Origin: Agelaius tricolor
Lineage: Eukaryota > Chordata > Aves > Passeriformes > Icteridae
Assembly (NCBI GenBank): GCA_023055355.1
Contig: JALJCS010000056.1
Coordinates: 682,001 to 746,000, forward strand
Reading direction: 5' to 3'
DNA length: 64,000 bases
Shown here: positions 22,050-33,274 of the stretch, piece after piece
How positions within the stretch are numbered: position 1 is the stretch's first letter
How the letters are laid out: every line of letters begins with the position of its first letter
Notes under the pieces: model-generated
Database searches by the model: none
The model's input: only the letters and a program-made list of their open reading frames with translations
What the model was told of the DNA's origin: nothing
Program-made: the position numbers and the translations under genes

Positions 22050-24219
22050 CTAAAAGGAATAAGTAAATTCTTTTAATTCATGCAAATTCCTATGACAATA
22101 AGCATGCCTTAGTGCTTTACCATGTACGTTTGAAAAGGAGGTTAACATGGCTACTCGCTGTAGTATTCTCCAATTCCAAATTAACAATATGAAGGATAAC
22201 CCTAAACTTACTCTCACTAATATTAACAAAACTACAATAGGATGACAAAAGCTTATTGAAGATGCCATTTGCAGTTGGTGACCACCCAAAGATTACATCC
22301 CACCAGTGATGATCTGCATTTTGTTTTATTCTTTGCAGAATTCTGGTTATTTCTTTTGTATCATGTTGGACAATAATTAAGGTTTTCTCTCTGCTTTCTT
22401 GCATTTCCTTCAAGATCTCCAGTAGGTCTTGGTGTTTAAATAATTGTTTTACCAATAAAAGGTCCATTCCAATAGGAGTAGGTGATAGTCTGTGATACAC
22501 TGTGTAATTGGTTTTAATCAACTAGTGGGATGTCACTGGGGCCAAGTACGAAAAATCATACCAAATAATCTTAAAAAATTACAAATACAAAAATTAGAAT
22601 GATTTCTACTAGACAAAATAACATTGTTGTTATCAATTTTTACAGTAGCACAAGCAGTTCTTAAGCACACACACCCTTTACCAGTATATACGAGCACAGT
22701 TTTCTGATCAGTGACTGGATGAATCTCGAAGTGGCAAATACTCTGTTCAGTGTCTAGACACACATCCTGGGCATTAATAGTATTGCTTTCACAAATGAAT
22801 CCTAGTTGTTCCTTAAGAATACAGGATTCTAAGTTTACTGTTTGCCACTTTTCATTCACCTTTCGTGCCCACACTCTATGTTTTGAAGTGTAGAGCACTG
22901 TTTTTTCATGATTTAATCCTAGTGCAATGATGGGGTGGATAACGTAAACAGTGGCATTACATATGGTAAACACAAAGGCAGGGGCCACATAAGAAGCAGG
23001 ATCATAGGTGAAATTTACCATAGTCCACCAGGATTGAAACTTCCTTTCTAAGTCAATTGCATCATCCCAGACAACCTTACGAATTTCAGCTGGAAAATTA
23101 CCTTCACCCCCTTCCCATATGATCAAAGCTGCTGTTGCCTGCATCTATAACTGTGCTTGTATACAACTGAAAGCTAAAGACACATTATCTTGAACTGTAC
23201 TAAGCGCTTCAACTATGAACTTGTGGTCTTGGTCCCCGGCCTTTTCCCACTTTGGTGGTACTTTGAAATCTGCCACTGGCTAGTTCCTAATGCCAATAGA
23301 GATGACTGTAAAAGGCTGCTTCAGTTTTGCTAGGCCACCTGTTGTAGGGGCCAGCCTATTCATCAGTATTTCTGAATCAATTCCATTTAAAACTCTCAAT
23401 CCTGTCCCTAATATCCCAGTTAGATCCTTTCTTATTCTGCTCCTGAGGTATACTTGTCTTTGTAACCATGTTGTCCAGCCCTCAAAGGATGTTCTTAGGA
23501 AAGAGGAGCAGGCTAGTTGGATTTTTGAGATGTTAATTTGCATTAGCAATGCAACACGTTTGTGGGACTACTTTGTATTGAACAACAGTTGTTCATCCAT
23601 ATTCCTCACTACATATGGGCTTATTTCATATACTTCAGGTTAAAGTTTGGGTTGGGTCTGAACTGCTTGAGTACTGGTGTGAGTTGTATAAGGTCCTGCC
23701 ACTGTAAAAAGTGAAAAAGTGTAGTATCTATTTTAAATTTAAATGAGAGCCCAATAGCATCATGAGCCCAAAGGCAAGTCACTTTACAGGTTGTATTAAG
23801 GTGAAATTACACCAACAGTCTGATTCACTTGGTCTATCACAAACTTCCTGGGGCCTGTATACAGGAGAGTTTGAGACACTAATTGCATCTGGTCTCTCAT
23901 GAGTCCTCCCAATGACCATCTGGCACCCTACCTCGATTTCTTCTCCTCTGATCCCTTGAAGTGTACACAGTTCCCATTCCTGCCACTCCTGCTCCTCATA
24001 TACCTGATCCCCATGAATTACTACAGTGGATAGGTTTAAATCTTTTATCTCAGAAGGTTCTCCCATGGATCCAGTATAATGATTAAAAGCCTGGGACCAA
24101 GGCCATTCAGCATCACTTTGGATAGAAGTACTCTCTAATTCTAAGACTCCAGTTATAATTATATACAAAACAATTCTGTAAATGAAATTACAAACTACCC
24201 CCAGCCGCAATATACTCAT
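22050..24219 (-). pseudogene. env of provirus F, unusual type
   Basis: Four minus-strand pieces: 24219-23779, 23549-23280, 23144-22533 and 22521-22117. They read as a cysteine-rich surface part with N-glycosylation sites (NATVYVI, CCVC-like pairs) and a transmembrane part with a leucine/isoleucine heptad region (LLEILKEMQ...) followed by a Trp-rich pre-membrane segment (HHWWDVIFGWSP). I find no CX6CC or CX7CC motif and no QNRxALD-type region, unlike A, I and P. Broken by stops and frame changes. Confidence 0.75.
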
Positions 24220-24296
24220 TGTGCCCGAGTAAGTTTTAATCTCAGTTCATTGTCTCCTGGTGTCACTCTCCAAGGGGCTTCTGGGGCCTTCTTCAG

Positions 24297-25270
24297 TCAA
24301 GAGTGGTGGATCCAGGCATTCTGCTCCTTGATCTTGATTCCAGTGAAGGTGGTGAGGAGCACCTGGAATGGTCCGTCCCACTGTGGTTCCAAAGTCTTTT
24401 CTGTAAGAGGCTTAACATATAAATAATCGCCAGGCTGTATGTTATGTACTGGTCCATCTAGCTCCCTGCTCCGAGTTCCAGTCACGTTTTCCATTTTCTC
24501 TGAGCTGTCTACTTAAAGCCCCCATATAGGTATTGTGACTGGAACTCAGAAAGCAGTACTGTTTACTCTGGTCACCTCTCAAGCCTTGACAGTTCTGGTG
24601 GGGAACACTTTTGGCCACTCTGAAAACGTACTTGTCAATATTCATAAATACTGACACCCCCCCTTTCCATGGGAGTTCTGAAAAGTCAATTTGCCACTGC
24701 TGTCCGGATCCATGACCCTTCCCAATCTGACCTAGTTTTGGTCTGGGGATATTCTTGGGGTTAGTCTGGAGGCAAGGATCTCACTGTCAGTTTACCTGAG
24801 TAATAGTGGCATATAAATTCCTGGCAACGATTCTTTCAATCAGGTATGTGTTCTAGAAAGCCCGTGGAAACTACTACTTAAAAGTCAACACTTCATTTCG
24901 ATGCACTCTGTAACACTGGCAGCCTTGGTCATTCTGGGAAAGGAGCCACACTTTATAAAAGCTTTTAACTAGTTAGGCCCCAGTGTGTTTTCTGGTGCTC
25001 CTCCTTTACTAGTGACCACACAAATGGGAAGGGATTACCAGCTCCCTTTCAATGGTAGCCCACCCCTCGTGGTTGTATGTCCCTTTTGATTAGTATTATT
25101 ATTATATTCTGGCTTACCTTCAAGGGAAATCTGTCCATAATTACCTCACCTTTTGCTGCTTTCTTTGCCTCTCCATTCGCCAGCTCATTTCCTTCCTCCA
25201 ATTCTGAGCTCACTCTCTGGTGTGCCTTAATATGCCTTTTCAGGCAGCTGAACTGCTTCCAGCAGCTGGA
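24297..25270 (-). pseudogene. Integrase of provirus F
   Basis: The C-terminal SH3-like domain is clear (IQPGDYLYVKPLTEKTLEPQWDGPFQVLLTT). Upstream are zinc-domain traces and DFSELP-like sequence for the first catalytic Asp, but the segment with the second Asp and the Glu appears deleted, since the region between 24500 and 24700 is too short for a whole core. Confidence 0.75.
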
Positions 25271-25843
25271 TTATCTCTTCTTTCCTTGTGAGGTCAGCAG
25301 TCCCCTCTCCCTCCAGATGGCTCCATGTGCATGCACGACTCCGAATGCATACCTTGAGTCTGTATAGATGTTTATTCTCTTTCCTTTTGCCATTCCCAAG
25401 GCAGGGGTCAGTGCAATTATCTTGGCCTTCTGCGCAGAGGTGCCTGTTGGTGAGGCTCCGGATTCTATTACCTCTCGGCATGTAGTCACTGCGTACCCAG
25501 CATGTCGCTTTCCATTGGCAACGTAGCTACTCCCATCAGTGAACCAGGTCTCTGCATCATCCAAAGGAGTGTCCTTTAAGTCTAGGCAGCTGGAGTAGGT
25601 AGCTTCAATGGTCTCCAGGCAATCGTGATGTACTGCTTCTCCTTGATTTCCACTGAGAAAAGAAGCTGGGTTGACAATATTAGTTACCGCTATCTCTACA
25701 TCATCTTGCTCTATCATGATGGCCTGGTATTTCAGGAACCTCTGTGGTGAAAGCCAGTGGCTGCCCTTTACTGCCAGTACTGCGGACACTGTGTGGGACA
25801 CTAGCACAGTTATTTTCTGTTCCAGGGTAAACTTGCGTGCCTC
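25271..25843 (-). pseudogene. RNaseH of provirus F
   Basis: Gamma-type RNaseH with WFTDGSS and YTDSRYAFG. The catalytic Glu position reads Lys (SAQKAKIIAL). The frame is open for ~178 codons, then a stop precedes the integrase. Confidence 0.87.
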
Positions 25844-26810
25844 TTAAACATGCAGCATGACTGCTGCTACAGCTCTGAGGCAACCTGGCCATCCTTTGGC
25901 TGTTGCATCTAGTTGCTTGGAGAAGTAAGCAACTGGCCTCTGGTATGGACCCAAGTCCTGAGCCAGTATTCCCAGGGCAATTCCCCAGCTTTCATGGGAA
26001 AATAGAAAGAATGTTTTACTTACATCTGGAGCTGGAACTGACATGAGGGCACTCTTTAGCTGGTAAAAGGCCCGTGTAGCTTCCTTTGTCCACTGGAGAT
26101 CTCTTTTTCCATTGGCAATAAAAGCATAGAGGGGTCTGACAAGCAGTCCATAATTATAAACCCACAGCCGGCACCACCTTGCCACGCCTAAGAAGGTTCA
26201 GAGTTCCTTTATTGTCTGGGGTTTCAGGGTTTGGCATATGGCTTCCTTGCAAGCCTGCCCTAAAGTTCGTTGCCCAGCACTCACCTTGTACCCCAGGTAG
26301 ATTACTTTCTGTTTCACTACCTGTGCCTTTTTCTTTGATACTCTGTGTCCTTGGAGCCCTAGGAAATTCAAAAGGCTTTTTGTCCAGGCTACACACGCTT
26401 CCCTTGTCTGAGTGGTTACTAGATCATCCGCGTACTGCAATAGCCTTCCTTCTTCCTGTGGAGCTTTCCAGGACTCTGGATCTTTGCAAGTTGTTCTCCA
26501 ATCAGAGTGGGGGAATTTTTGAAGCCTTGAGGAAGCACATGGACCATGTAAGCTGTGTTTTGCACTGCTTTTAGGGCTTTCCCATTCGAATGCAAAAATT
26601 TTCAGGCTGGCTTCGGGGATAGGGAGGCAAAAAGAAGGCGTCTTTCAGGTCTAAAACAGTAAACCAGGTTAGCTCAGGTGTTAAATAAGTTAGTAACGTA
26701 TATGGATTTACTACCAGGATATAAATTCTTTGTTATCTTATTGACAGCCCTCGATCCTGTACTTTCAATTACTGGACTGGTTTCTTCCCTATCTTCTTTT
26801 TCAGGGGGTA
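25844..26810 (-). pseudogene. Reverse transcriptase of provirus F
   Basis: RT in several frames: FTVLDLKDAFF near 26650, active site QYADDLV at 26440, GHRVSKKKAQ and VIYLGYKVSAGQRTL, then the connection (LYAFIANGKRDLQWTKEA). YADD is an accepted variant of Y-x-D-D. Broken by frameshifts near 26500 and 26190. Confidence 0.87.
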
Positions 26811-27240
26811 CTGCCTAATTTTCACTGGTTGTGTCCCTTCTTTAAGCTTGATTACTATGGGGGGCATTCTTCACCCTCCCTGGTACATCAGAGCCCCAGA
26901 TCCCCGAAAATACTTGTCCTAATATCTCTTTACTAATTTAATTCTTAATTTCAATGGCTGTTAATGTTAAGACTAACATCTTTATATCCTATTGATCATT
27001 TACCTCCATAGTAACCTCCCCATTTTAGAATGTTTAGCAAATTTGGCTTATACAAAAACTTGTAAATACACATGTTACTTTAAAGGTTTCAAAAAGTATA
27101 CCTTGTCAGACTGGCTAGTTGTTCCCCACACTACAACATAATCATTCTCCACAGGTACTAAAGCTTTATTTAAAACTGAATATATGGCCCCTGTTTTAAC
27201 TAAAATTCCACCCTTTTCCTTTCTTCTGGTCTCACTGCCT
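26811..27240 (-). pseudogene. Protease of provirus F
   Basis: The minus strand near 27215-27120 reads GGILVKTGAIYSVLNKALVPVENDYVVVWG, a gamma-type protease with the catalytic Asp replaced by Lys. Heavily interrupted afterwards. Confidence 0.7.
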
Positions 27241-29450
27241 CTCGCAGAGGGGTCTGTTACCTCCTGGTTCTGGATGAAATTGAACTGCCAGGAGGGGGAT
27301 GGGTGTGAATGGGTATACCTTTGGAGCCAGAGTCCTCTTCCCTTTTGGGGAGGTCCTCCTTATCCTTCCTCCCTTACCTTAGGAGGAGCCTTTAACAAAT
27401 CTTATGTACTCGTTTTGCGAGTTGTAATCATTTTGCATTTCGGCATGATAAACTTTGTCTGATTTCATACATTGCTATCTTTTGCTGCATGCTGAACAAC
27501 ACGTTTGATTTGCCTTCTCTTTGCTTTGCTTTCTTTTTCAAGAGCTAACACTAGTGGGTCAGAGGGAGCTCTGAACCCACAGTTACTCTGCAATTATGGG
27601 TGATTCTTTAAGGTGAAAAACATATCAGCATACGGGACCTTATGCCATTTACCTTCCTGTTTTAAAACAACATTAACTGTAATACGGTATTATAAATCTT
27701 TTTCTTTTCTGAGCCACCTCTACTGGCAGCTTTCTCCCAGTGAGCCCCTCCCAAAGGGGCTAGTTCAGGAACTTCTTTCCTCTTGTTGGTTCTCATTATC
27801 TCCTTCTCCTTATACCATCTTGTTTCCACCCAAGCCTCACAGTGTCTTTTCTCAGTTTTTCCTCACACACAGACCTCCAGGTGGCAGGTATCAGATGTGA
27901 TCCTCCACACATAAGCTTTAAGATCTCAGGTTCTGAATTGGCTGGATCAGGAACTTTTAATTTACACTTGAGGCACAGAACAGCAATACCAGCGCCTCTC
28001 ACAAACTCTGCATTGCACACAAGGTGCCAGCCTCTCAATGCACCAAAAGCTCTTGGGAATTGCCTGCAGGCTATTCCATTTATCACTTCGGAGTTTATCA
28101 CTTAACCTCTACGGCAGGTTGTTCTCAGTCCAAATTTACTATATTACCAGCTGAAGTCCCATAAACTCATTTGTTTCTTCTATCTAAACTCTGTTTTACA
28201 AAATCTCAGTCTTTTCCAGTTCACTTCCCACACAATCTAATTAAAGCATTGTTTCTACTGACACTCATTTACTGCCTTGCGAAAGGCTGTGCCTATTACA
28301 GCAAAAACTTTCATATGCCCACAAACACAGACACACACACACACACCCTACCCCCCCCCCCCCCCTTATGTCAAATTCACAAGAGTCAGGGCTTGAATTG
28401 CTGGGGGAGGGGGGAATTCCTGGAATTCTTTTTAATTCGTTTTACCACAGTTAAACATAAATCACCATACTGTAGTTCTTCTGCGTAAAATTCTACACTT
28501 GTTGCAAACAAAATCCTCAAATCTCCACAAACACAGCTATACAATCCCAAGAATCAAATTACCACAATGCGGGGGAAGAACCACACAAACTCACCAGGAA
28601 AGGGCGTATCTCTCGAAGTGACCACTTTTCTCAACACAACACAGCATACAATACTTCAGCATTTACCCACATCAGCTTTCTCTAGTCCTCACACACTCTG
28701 GACACAATCAAAATAACAGCACACAGCAAAATTCCAGGGATCAAGTCCAAACTACTAGGGCAGAGGAACTTCCTGAGCTCGTCGTCACAGTTAAAATGTG
28801 CCCGATATTCACAAATCACCACCTTTAAACACAATAAATGTCCTCACCGACGTTTCTCCACTTGTTCCCCTTCTCTGCAGGCTACTCCCTGCCCCCACAG
28901 CTTGCCCCAGCCAGCGCCTCAGGCCTCACCTGGCCGCTTCAGATGCAGGTAGAACTTTCCCCCACACTCCATTGGTACACTCACTGGTTCGCTCTTTCTT
29001 TCATACACCACGCACTCGCACGATTACAAACACATTAACATTAACCACACAATGCATTAACCATACAATGTCCGGACACCACAAACACACACATGGGTTC
29101 ACTCGACCCATCCCCAGAGTCGCTAGCAGTTGCTCTATCAAACAGTGAACCCCTGTTTCTAGTCCAGCCACCTCATCGGCTGGTCTGCCTGCAGGCACAG
29201 GAACCTCTCACTCAGACGTGCCTGAGTGACTTACTTAGACTTACTCAGCCGTCCCATCTCTCTCTCCCCCAGGGCCCTTTGATATACATACCGTTTATAC
29301 GCACACCAGCAGGTCCTTCTCTGTCTATGCAGGAGGCAAGCCAAGACGAGCGGAACTCCTCCGGGAAAATCCTGGGGTGCACCTCAGGAGGTCCGTCTTC
29401 CCCTCTGCCCCTGCGAGGACAGAGATGGTCTCCTGGCTGGCTCGCGAATT
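27241..29450 (-). pseudogene. gag remains and leader of provirus F
   Basis: Expected place of gag and the 5' leader. One 101-codon minus-strand frame (28101-27796) is likely a gag piece, but I cannot match it to a domain with confidence. The stretch beyond ~28200 looks non-coding and holds a CA repeat plus C-run at 28321-28366. No clear primer site follows the right LTR. Confidence 0.5.
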
Positions 29451-29873
29451 TGTGAAAGTTGTAAAGCCGGTATGTTTATTACAGCGCTGGACACATGTGG
29501 GAATCATTCCCCTAAAATGACATGCATACCTCTGGGAACTCCAGATCCCCTTTTATCTCCCTCTCAAATACATATGCATGCAATTTCACAATAGGTTCAT
29601 ACATATTCATTCCACTGATTTTGGGTGACACTTGCCCCTAATTCTTCTTTATCAGAAAGAACTCCTGAGTCAGGTTGCCCTGCTCTGTCTGCCCTGCCCC
29701 CCCCCCCCCCTTATCTTTTGTCCTTCAGCTGAAGCAGTCCCTCCAAGGACAGGCCCTTTGCAAGAACAGGAAGGCAGTCAGACTAAACAGCAAGCTACAG
29801 ACTTAACTCAAAGATGTACATTTCACCTAAATCAAAATGGATTTCTACTCAGGAAAATTTCCACTCTGCCTCA
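29451..29873 (-). repeat. 5' LTR of provirus F
   Basis: Partner of 21616-22037; AATAAA (minus) at 29475-29480. Confidence 0.92.
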
Positions 29874-30003
29874 GCACAACACAGTAGAAGCAAAGGAGAT
29901 AAGAATTGTTTTCCTTTTCTCTGAGGCCTTTCTCGCTGCTTTTCAGCTTCCCTGGAGAAAAACCCTGTGCAAAGGAATTTTTTCAGAGAATGTGAATGCC
30001 ACA
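29874..30003 (-). repeat. LTR G, 5' (U3) part
   Basis: Minus strand starts TGTGGCATTCACATTCTCTG and runs to the edge of F. It lies directly after the 5' LTR of D and its GATT, so G landed between D's LTR and D's primer site. Confidence 0.8.
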
Positions 30004-30007
30004 AATC

Positions 30008-30618
30008 TGTCTTGGTTTGAAAAGGCATGTCTTCTAAGGAAGGCAGGAGCCTCCCCTGAACTGGAAAATGTAAACCCCCTCCCTCCAAATTGTTATAATT
30101 TTGAAATTAAGGGGGCCTCTCAGGCAAAGATATGGGAGCAGGAATAGCAGTTCTTTATTAGGGAAGAACATAAAATTTAAATAAACAATGCAGTAATACA
30201 AAACAACACTGACAGAGTCAGAATACGACCTGACACCCTGTTGATTGTTGTTGTAGTTTTCCTCTGCAGATCCACTAATGGTGTAGATGGGCCTGGTCTT
30301 CCTTTGGGAATCCAGTGGAAAAGGCAGCTGCTCCTCTGGGAATCCAGTGGAAAGACTGTCCTGGTGTCCCAAAATCTCAGATCATATCTAGTTATGAATG
30401 CTTGGCTCCTCCCTCTGGGTGGAGCATCTCATAATGGGATGCTGTAATTTTTATCAGTCATGCAGTGACACTCAATGGCCCATTAGCAGAGGATATCTTC
30501 TGGAGGGAGGATTGCTTTGTGGAAGAGATAAAGAAAACTGCCCAATTAACCCAAGATAACTGCCACACCTCTAACAGATGGTAAATAGAATACATACATT
30601 ACCTTGCAATTTAGGACA
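30008..30618 (-). repeat. 5' LTR of provirus D
   Basis: Minus: TGTCCTAAATTG to CCAAGACA, AATAAA at 30154-30159. Followed on its right by the duplication ATTGG (30619-30623) and ERV B gag. Confidence 0.92.
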
Positions 30619-32551
30619 ATTGGCATTTGTGAAAGCTAAGCTTCAAAGTAGATGAGGATGTGCCATGTGCCACTTCATCACTGCATTGCCTTTCCACTGC
30701 TTGAGTAAGGCGATTCATGAAGGAGGTGAATAGCTCAGATATTCCTTGCTTTACTTCTGTATAAATGCCCTCTGGGAACCCCGTAGGTTGGATTTGCAGA
30801 ATGGCTTTCCAAGCTGCTCCCTTGATATCTGCAATCACATCTCGAGGCAGGTCTGCACCTTGGTCCTAAGGTTTATTATGAGGAGTGTCTCCTGCCAATT
30901 GGGCTATTGTGAGGTTTTTATTTGGGCTTCCAGCCTAAGACTCTATTAAGGCAGTGAGAGCTCTTCTCCATTTAACTTCCCATAGCATGCATTGTGAATC
31001 TGTTAAAATGGTGGTGGCAATGTATTTGCAGTCATAAGGAACCAGAGCCTGATTACAGAAGGTGCCTTTTAATAATTGCTTGAAGTAAGGAGACCCTAAA
31101 CCACTCTCTTTTATTGCCCGTCTCAAGCCTTAAATTATGTTGTGTGCCAGTGGTATCCATTTGGGTTTTGCATTTTGTCTGCCATATTTTATTAGCATGG
31201 CCATTAATTGTGTTGATGTCATGTCGAAATCTCCTTCCTTTAATGCTTTTCTTTCAATCTCTGTCTACTTGGTAGTATTTGATGGGTCTCTTGAAGGATC
31301 TTTTGTATTATTATTTGAGATGACTTCTGGAATATGAGGAAATGGGACTAATTCTCTGTATTTTGTGGGTTTGTGTCCTATAAAGATACTCCTTCTTCAG
31401 GCTTTGAAGCTGTATTTATTCCTTCTCCTTCTATATAAGGAATTGGTACTTTCATTTGTTGTATATTATTCTAATTGGAGGGTGCAATAATAGAAGCGGC
31501 TGGAAGTAGCGCTGCAGCAGGAGGTTGACCATCTTTTGGTCACAAAAGGGCGTCGGCGGAAGTACGTAGGCATTGTTTGCGGCAGTACCAAGGGTGCCAC
31601 CATTTTGCCGTATGAAAGAAGTGTGCCAGGCACCTCCATTTTGCTGTACGGCAGAAGGGTGGAGGATGCCACCATTTTCTGAAAAGGACAGATCCTGTGC
31701 ACAATCTCTAAGCTGAAACAAAAGGTCCCTGAGGAATTTCCATGGTACCGCGCCATGGTATGTGACGGACTGGGTTAAGGGAGAAGCCATCGGCACTGCC
31801 GAAATGCCTGAGGGCAGACAAGGACCCAGGAAGAACACCAGTGCAGCTGTGCAGTCTGTCGGCATTTGAGAGAGTGGGCAGGGAAGGAAGACCCCGCGCC
31901 GCTGCTATGGGCATTAGAGAGCCATTGTTTGTGATTTCTGGGTCTGTGTTTGAAACCCCTGGTCCAGAATCGGATCCGTGTTCCCGTTCGCTCGTTTCGA
32001 GGTGTCCCTGTTCTCCCGTAACTTCTGTCTGCCCCTGGCCTGTCCCCGCCAGGCTCTGTGAACTTGCTGAAGGCAAAGTCGTATTTGTTACATTCAAGAA
32101 CTGTGGCGGAACTGCTGGGTCCATCCTACCAGCACCAGGTGCCGTCCCGCCCGCACCAGGCTGCGCCACTTCCTTATTTTGCACTGTTTGCGTACATTGA
32201 TCCATCTGTGCAGTTCCTGGCTGAGCAGATTGCGTATCTCATGAACTTTTCGCAGTTTCAAACTCCTGCGCGCCGGAGAGCGGTCCGCCCAATCTTGGGC
32301 TGGTCCCCAGTAATTCAGGGGGTCCCCTGTCTTTGGGGATCGTCTCCGCAGGGTTAGGATGTCCCCTGGGAGAGCTGCAGTGAGTGATTTCTCAGGCTCT
32401 GCCGATGCTGCTGGAGCGGGGGGGGAGGGGCTATCCCTCCCGCTGCTTTTGGCTGTGCAGGCTGCACGGTCTGAGACTGGGGGCTTTGTAAGGCACTTAT
32501 TATTTCTCTAGCCTCTTCTGTATGCTTCTGTGCATTGCATTTGCTGGCTAT
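30619..32551 (-). pseudogene. ERV B right portion: gag matrix-linker to capsid
   Basis: Capsid N- and mid-parts at 31126-30935 and 30838-30619 (SELFTSFMNRLTQAVERQ is the major-homology-like stretch). Before them is a long proline/serine-rich linker (32205-31452) with a degenerate repeat of about 15 residues around QNGG (31590-31690). At the far end is a helical piece (KCNAQKHTEEAREIISALQ) that stops at the LTR of provirus I. Matrix and the 5' LTR of B are missing. Confidence 0.85.
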
Positions 32552-33173
32552 TATTATAAATGACCAATCAAAAGCTAAATTATCAAAAATGTGAAAAGAT
32601 TTATTTATCTTTTTCCGCGACCAAAATACAGTCCTCAAAACCACCACAGCCAAAGAGACAGCATCGAGCCCGGGATCGGCGCTGGGTGAACCTAGATCCA
32701 ACCTCTATCGCATCAGACCCTTCCCTGTTCATGAGAGCCACTTCTTGCGGGGTTGTTTTATACAGTTTATTATGCCTGAGGTGGAGGAGTCCCAGTTTCT
32801 TTTGTAACTCTGCATATTCAAGACTATTCTTTTCACTGTGCATAGCTGGACAATTGCCCTTTCCTGGTCGATAGCCGGTGTTAATTGCGTCCAGGGAAGT
32901 CGCATATTCACATGTATCTTTCTGGCGACTCTTGCTATCTTGATTGATGTTATCAAGAGGGTGATGATTGCTCTTAGGCGTCTTCCGATGACTCAGGATA
33001 ACGGTGATCATCACGCTGGGTACGTCATTGTTCTCCTGCTGCCTTCAGAAATTTTGGAATTCAAATAGACATCTGCCTCTCAGGCTGCTTGTGGTCAGAG
33101 ACTCTTTTGGATTTCACAATTTTTATAAAATACATTCTTTTATAGCATGAATTATTTCCCAACATATATTACA
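32552..33173 (-). repeat. 3' LTR of provirus I
   Basis: Minus: TGTAATATATG to the start TATTATAA (the other copy has TGTTATAA). TATA-type TATAAAAC (minus) near 32755 and AATAAA at 32600-32605. The first ~430 bp nearly match 42773-43423, while the U3 end is clearly more divergent. Confidence 0.9.
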
Positions 33174-33190
33174 ATGACTCCCCTTCAATA
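33174..33190 (-). other. Polypurine tract of provirus I
   Basis: Minus strand GAAGGGGAGTCAT directly before the LTR start TGTAATA. Confidence 0.7.
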
Positions 33191-33274
33191 TAAACACATT
33201 AATTCATGCTCCCATTACAACCCAAATAACTATCATCTATTTAATTTCTACATCTACCCTCCACCTCTAAGGAT

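Larger units (their letters stand above)
21616..29873 (-). mobile_element. Provirus F: gammaretrovirus-like (class I) ERV
   Basis: Minus-strand provirus with 422-423 bp LTRs that differ at only about eight positions plus C-run length, so relatively young. Internal order on the minus strand: leader, degraded gag, protease, RT, RNaseH, integrase, env. It splits LTR G. CACAAC occurs within 1-3 bp of both ends (21607-21612, 29875-29880) and is a possible imperfect target duplication. Confidence 0.9.
13462..30618 (-). mobile_element. Provirus D: ERVL-type element with nested insertions
   Basis: Minus-strand ERVL. LTRs at 13462-14128 and 30008-30618, internal gag-protease-RT-RNaseH-integrase and no env, as expected for ERVL. 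It interrupts the gag of ERV B with duplication ATTGG. It is itself interrupted by LTRs E1 and H, and by LTR G with provirus F inside it. Subtracting those, the element is about 6.8 kb. Confidence 0.93.

Noticed and set aside
28321..28366. CA repeat with C run as a regulatory element
   Set aside because: Plain microsatellite in non-coding proviral sequence.
31841..32357. Plus-strand ORFs opposite the ERV B gag linker
   Set aside because: Antisense shadows of a GC-rich, proline/serine-rich gag region.
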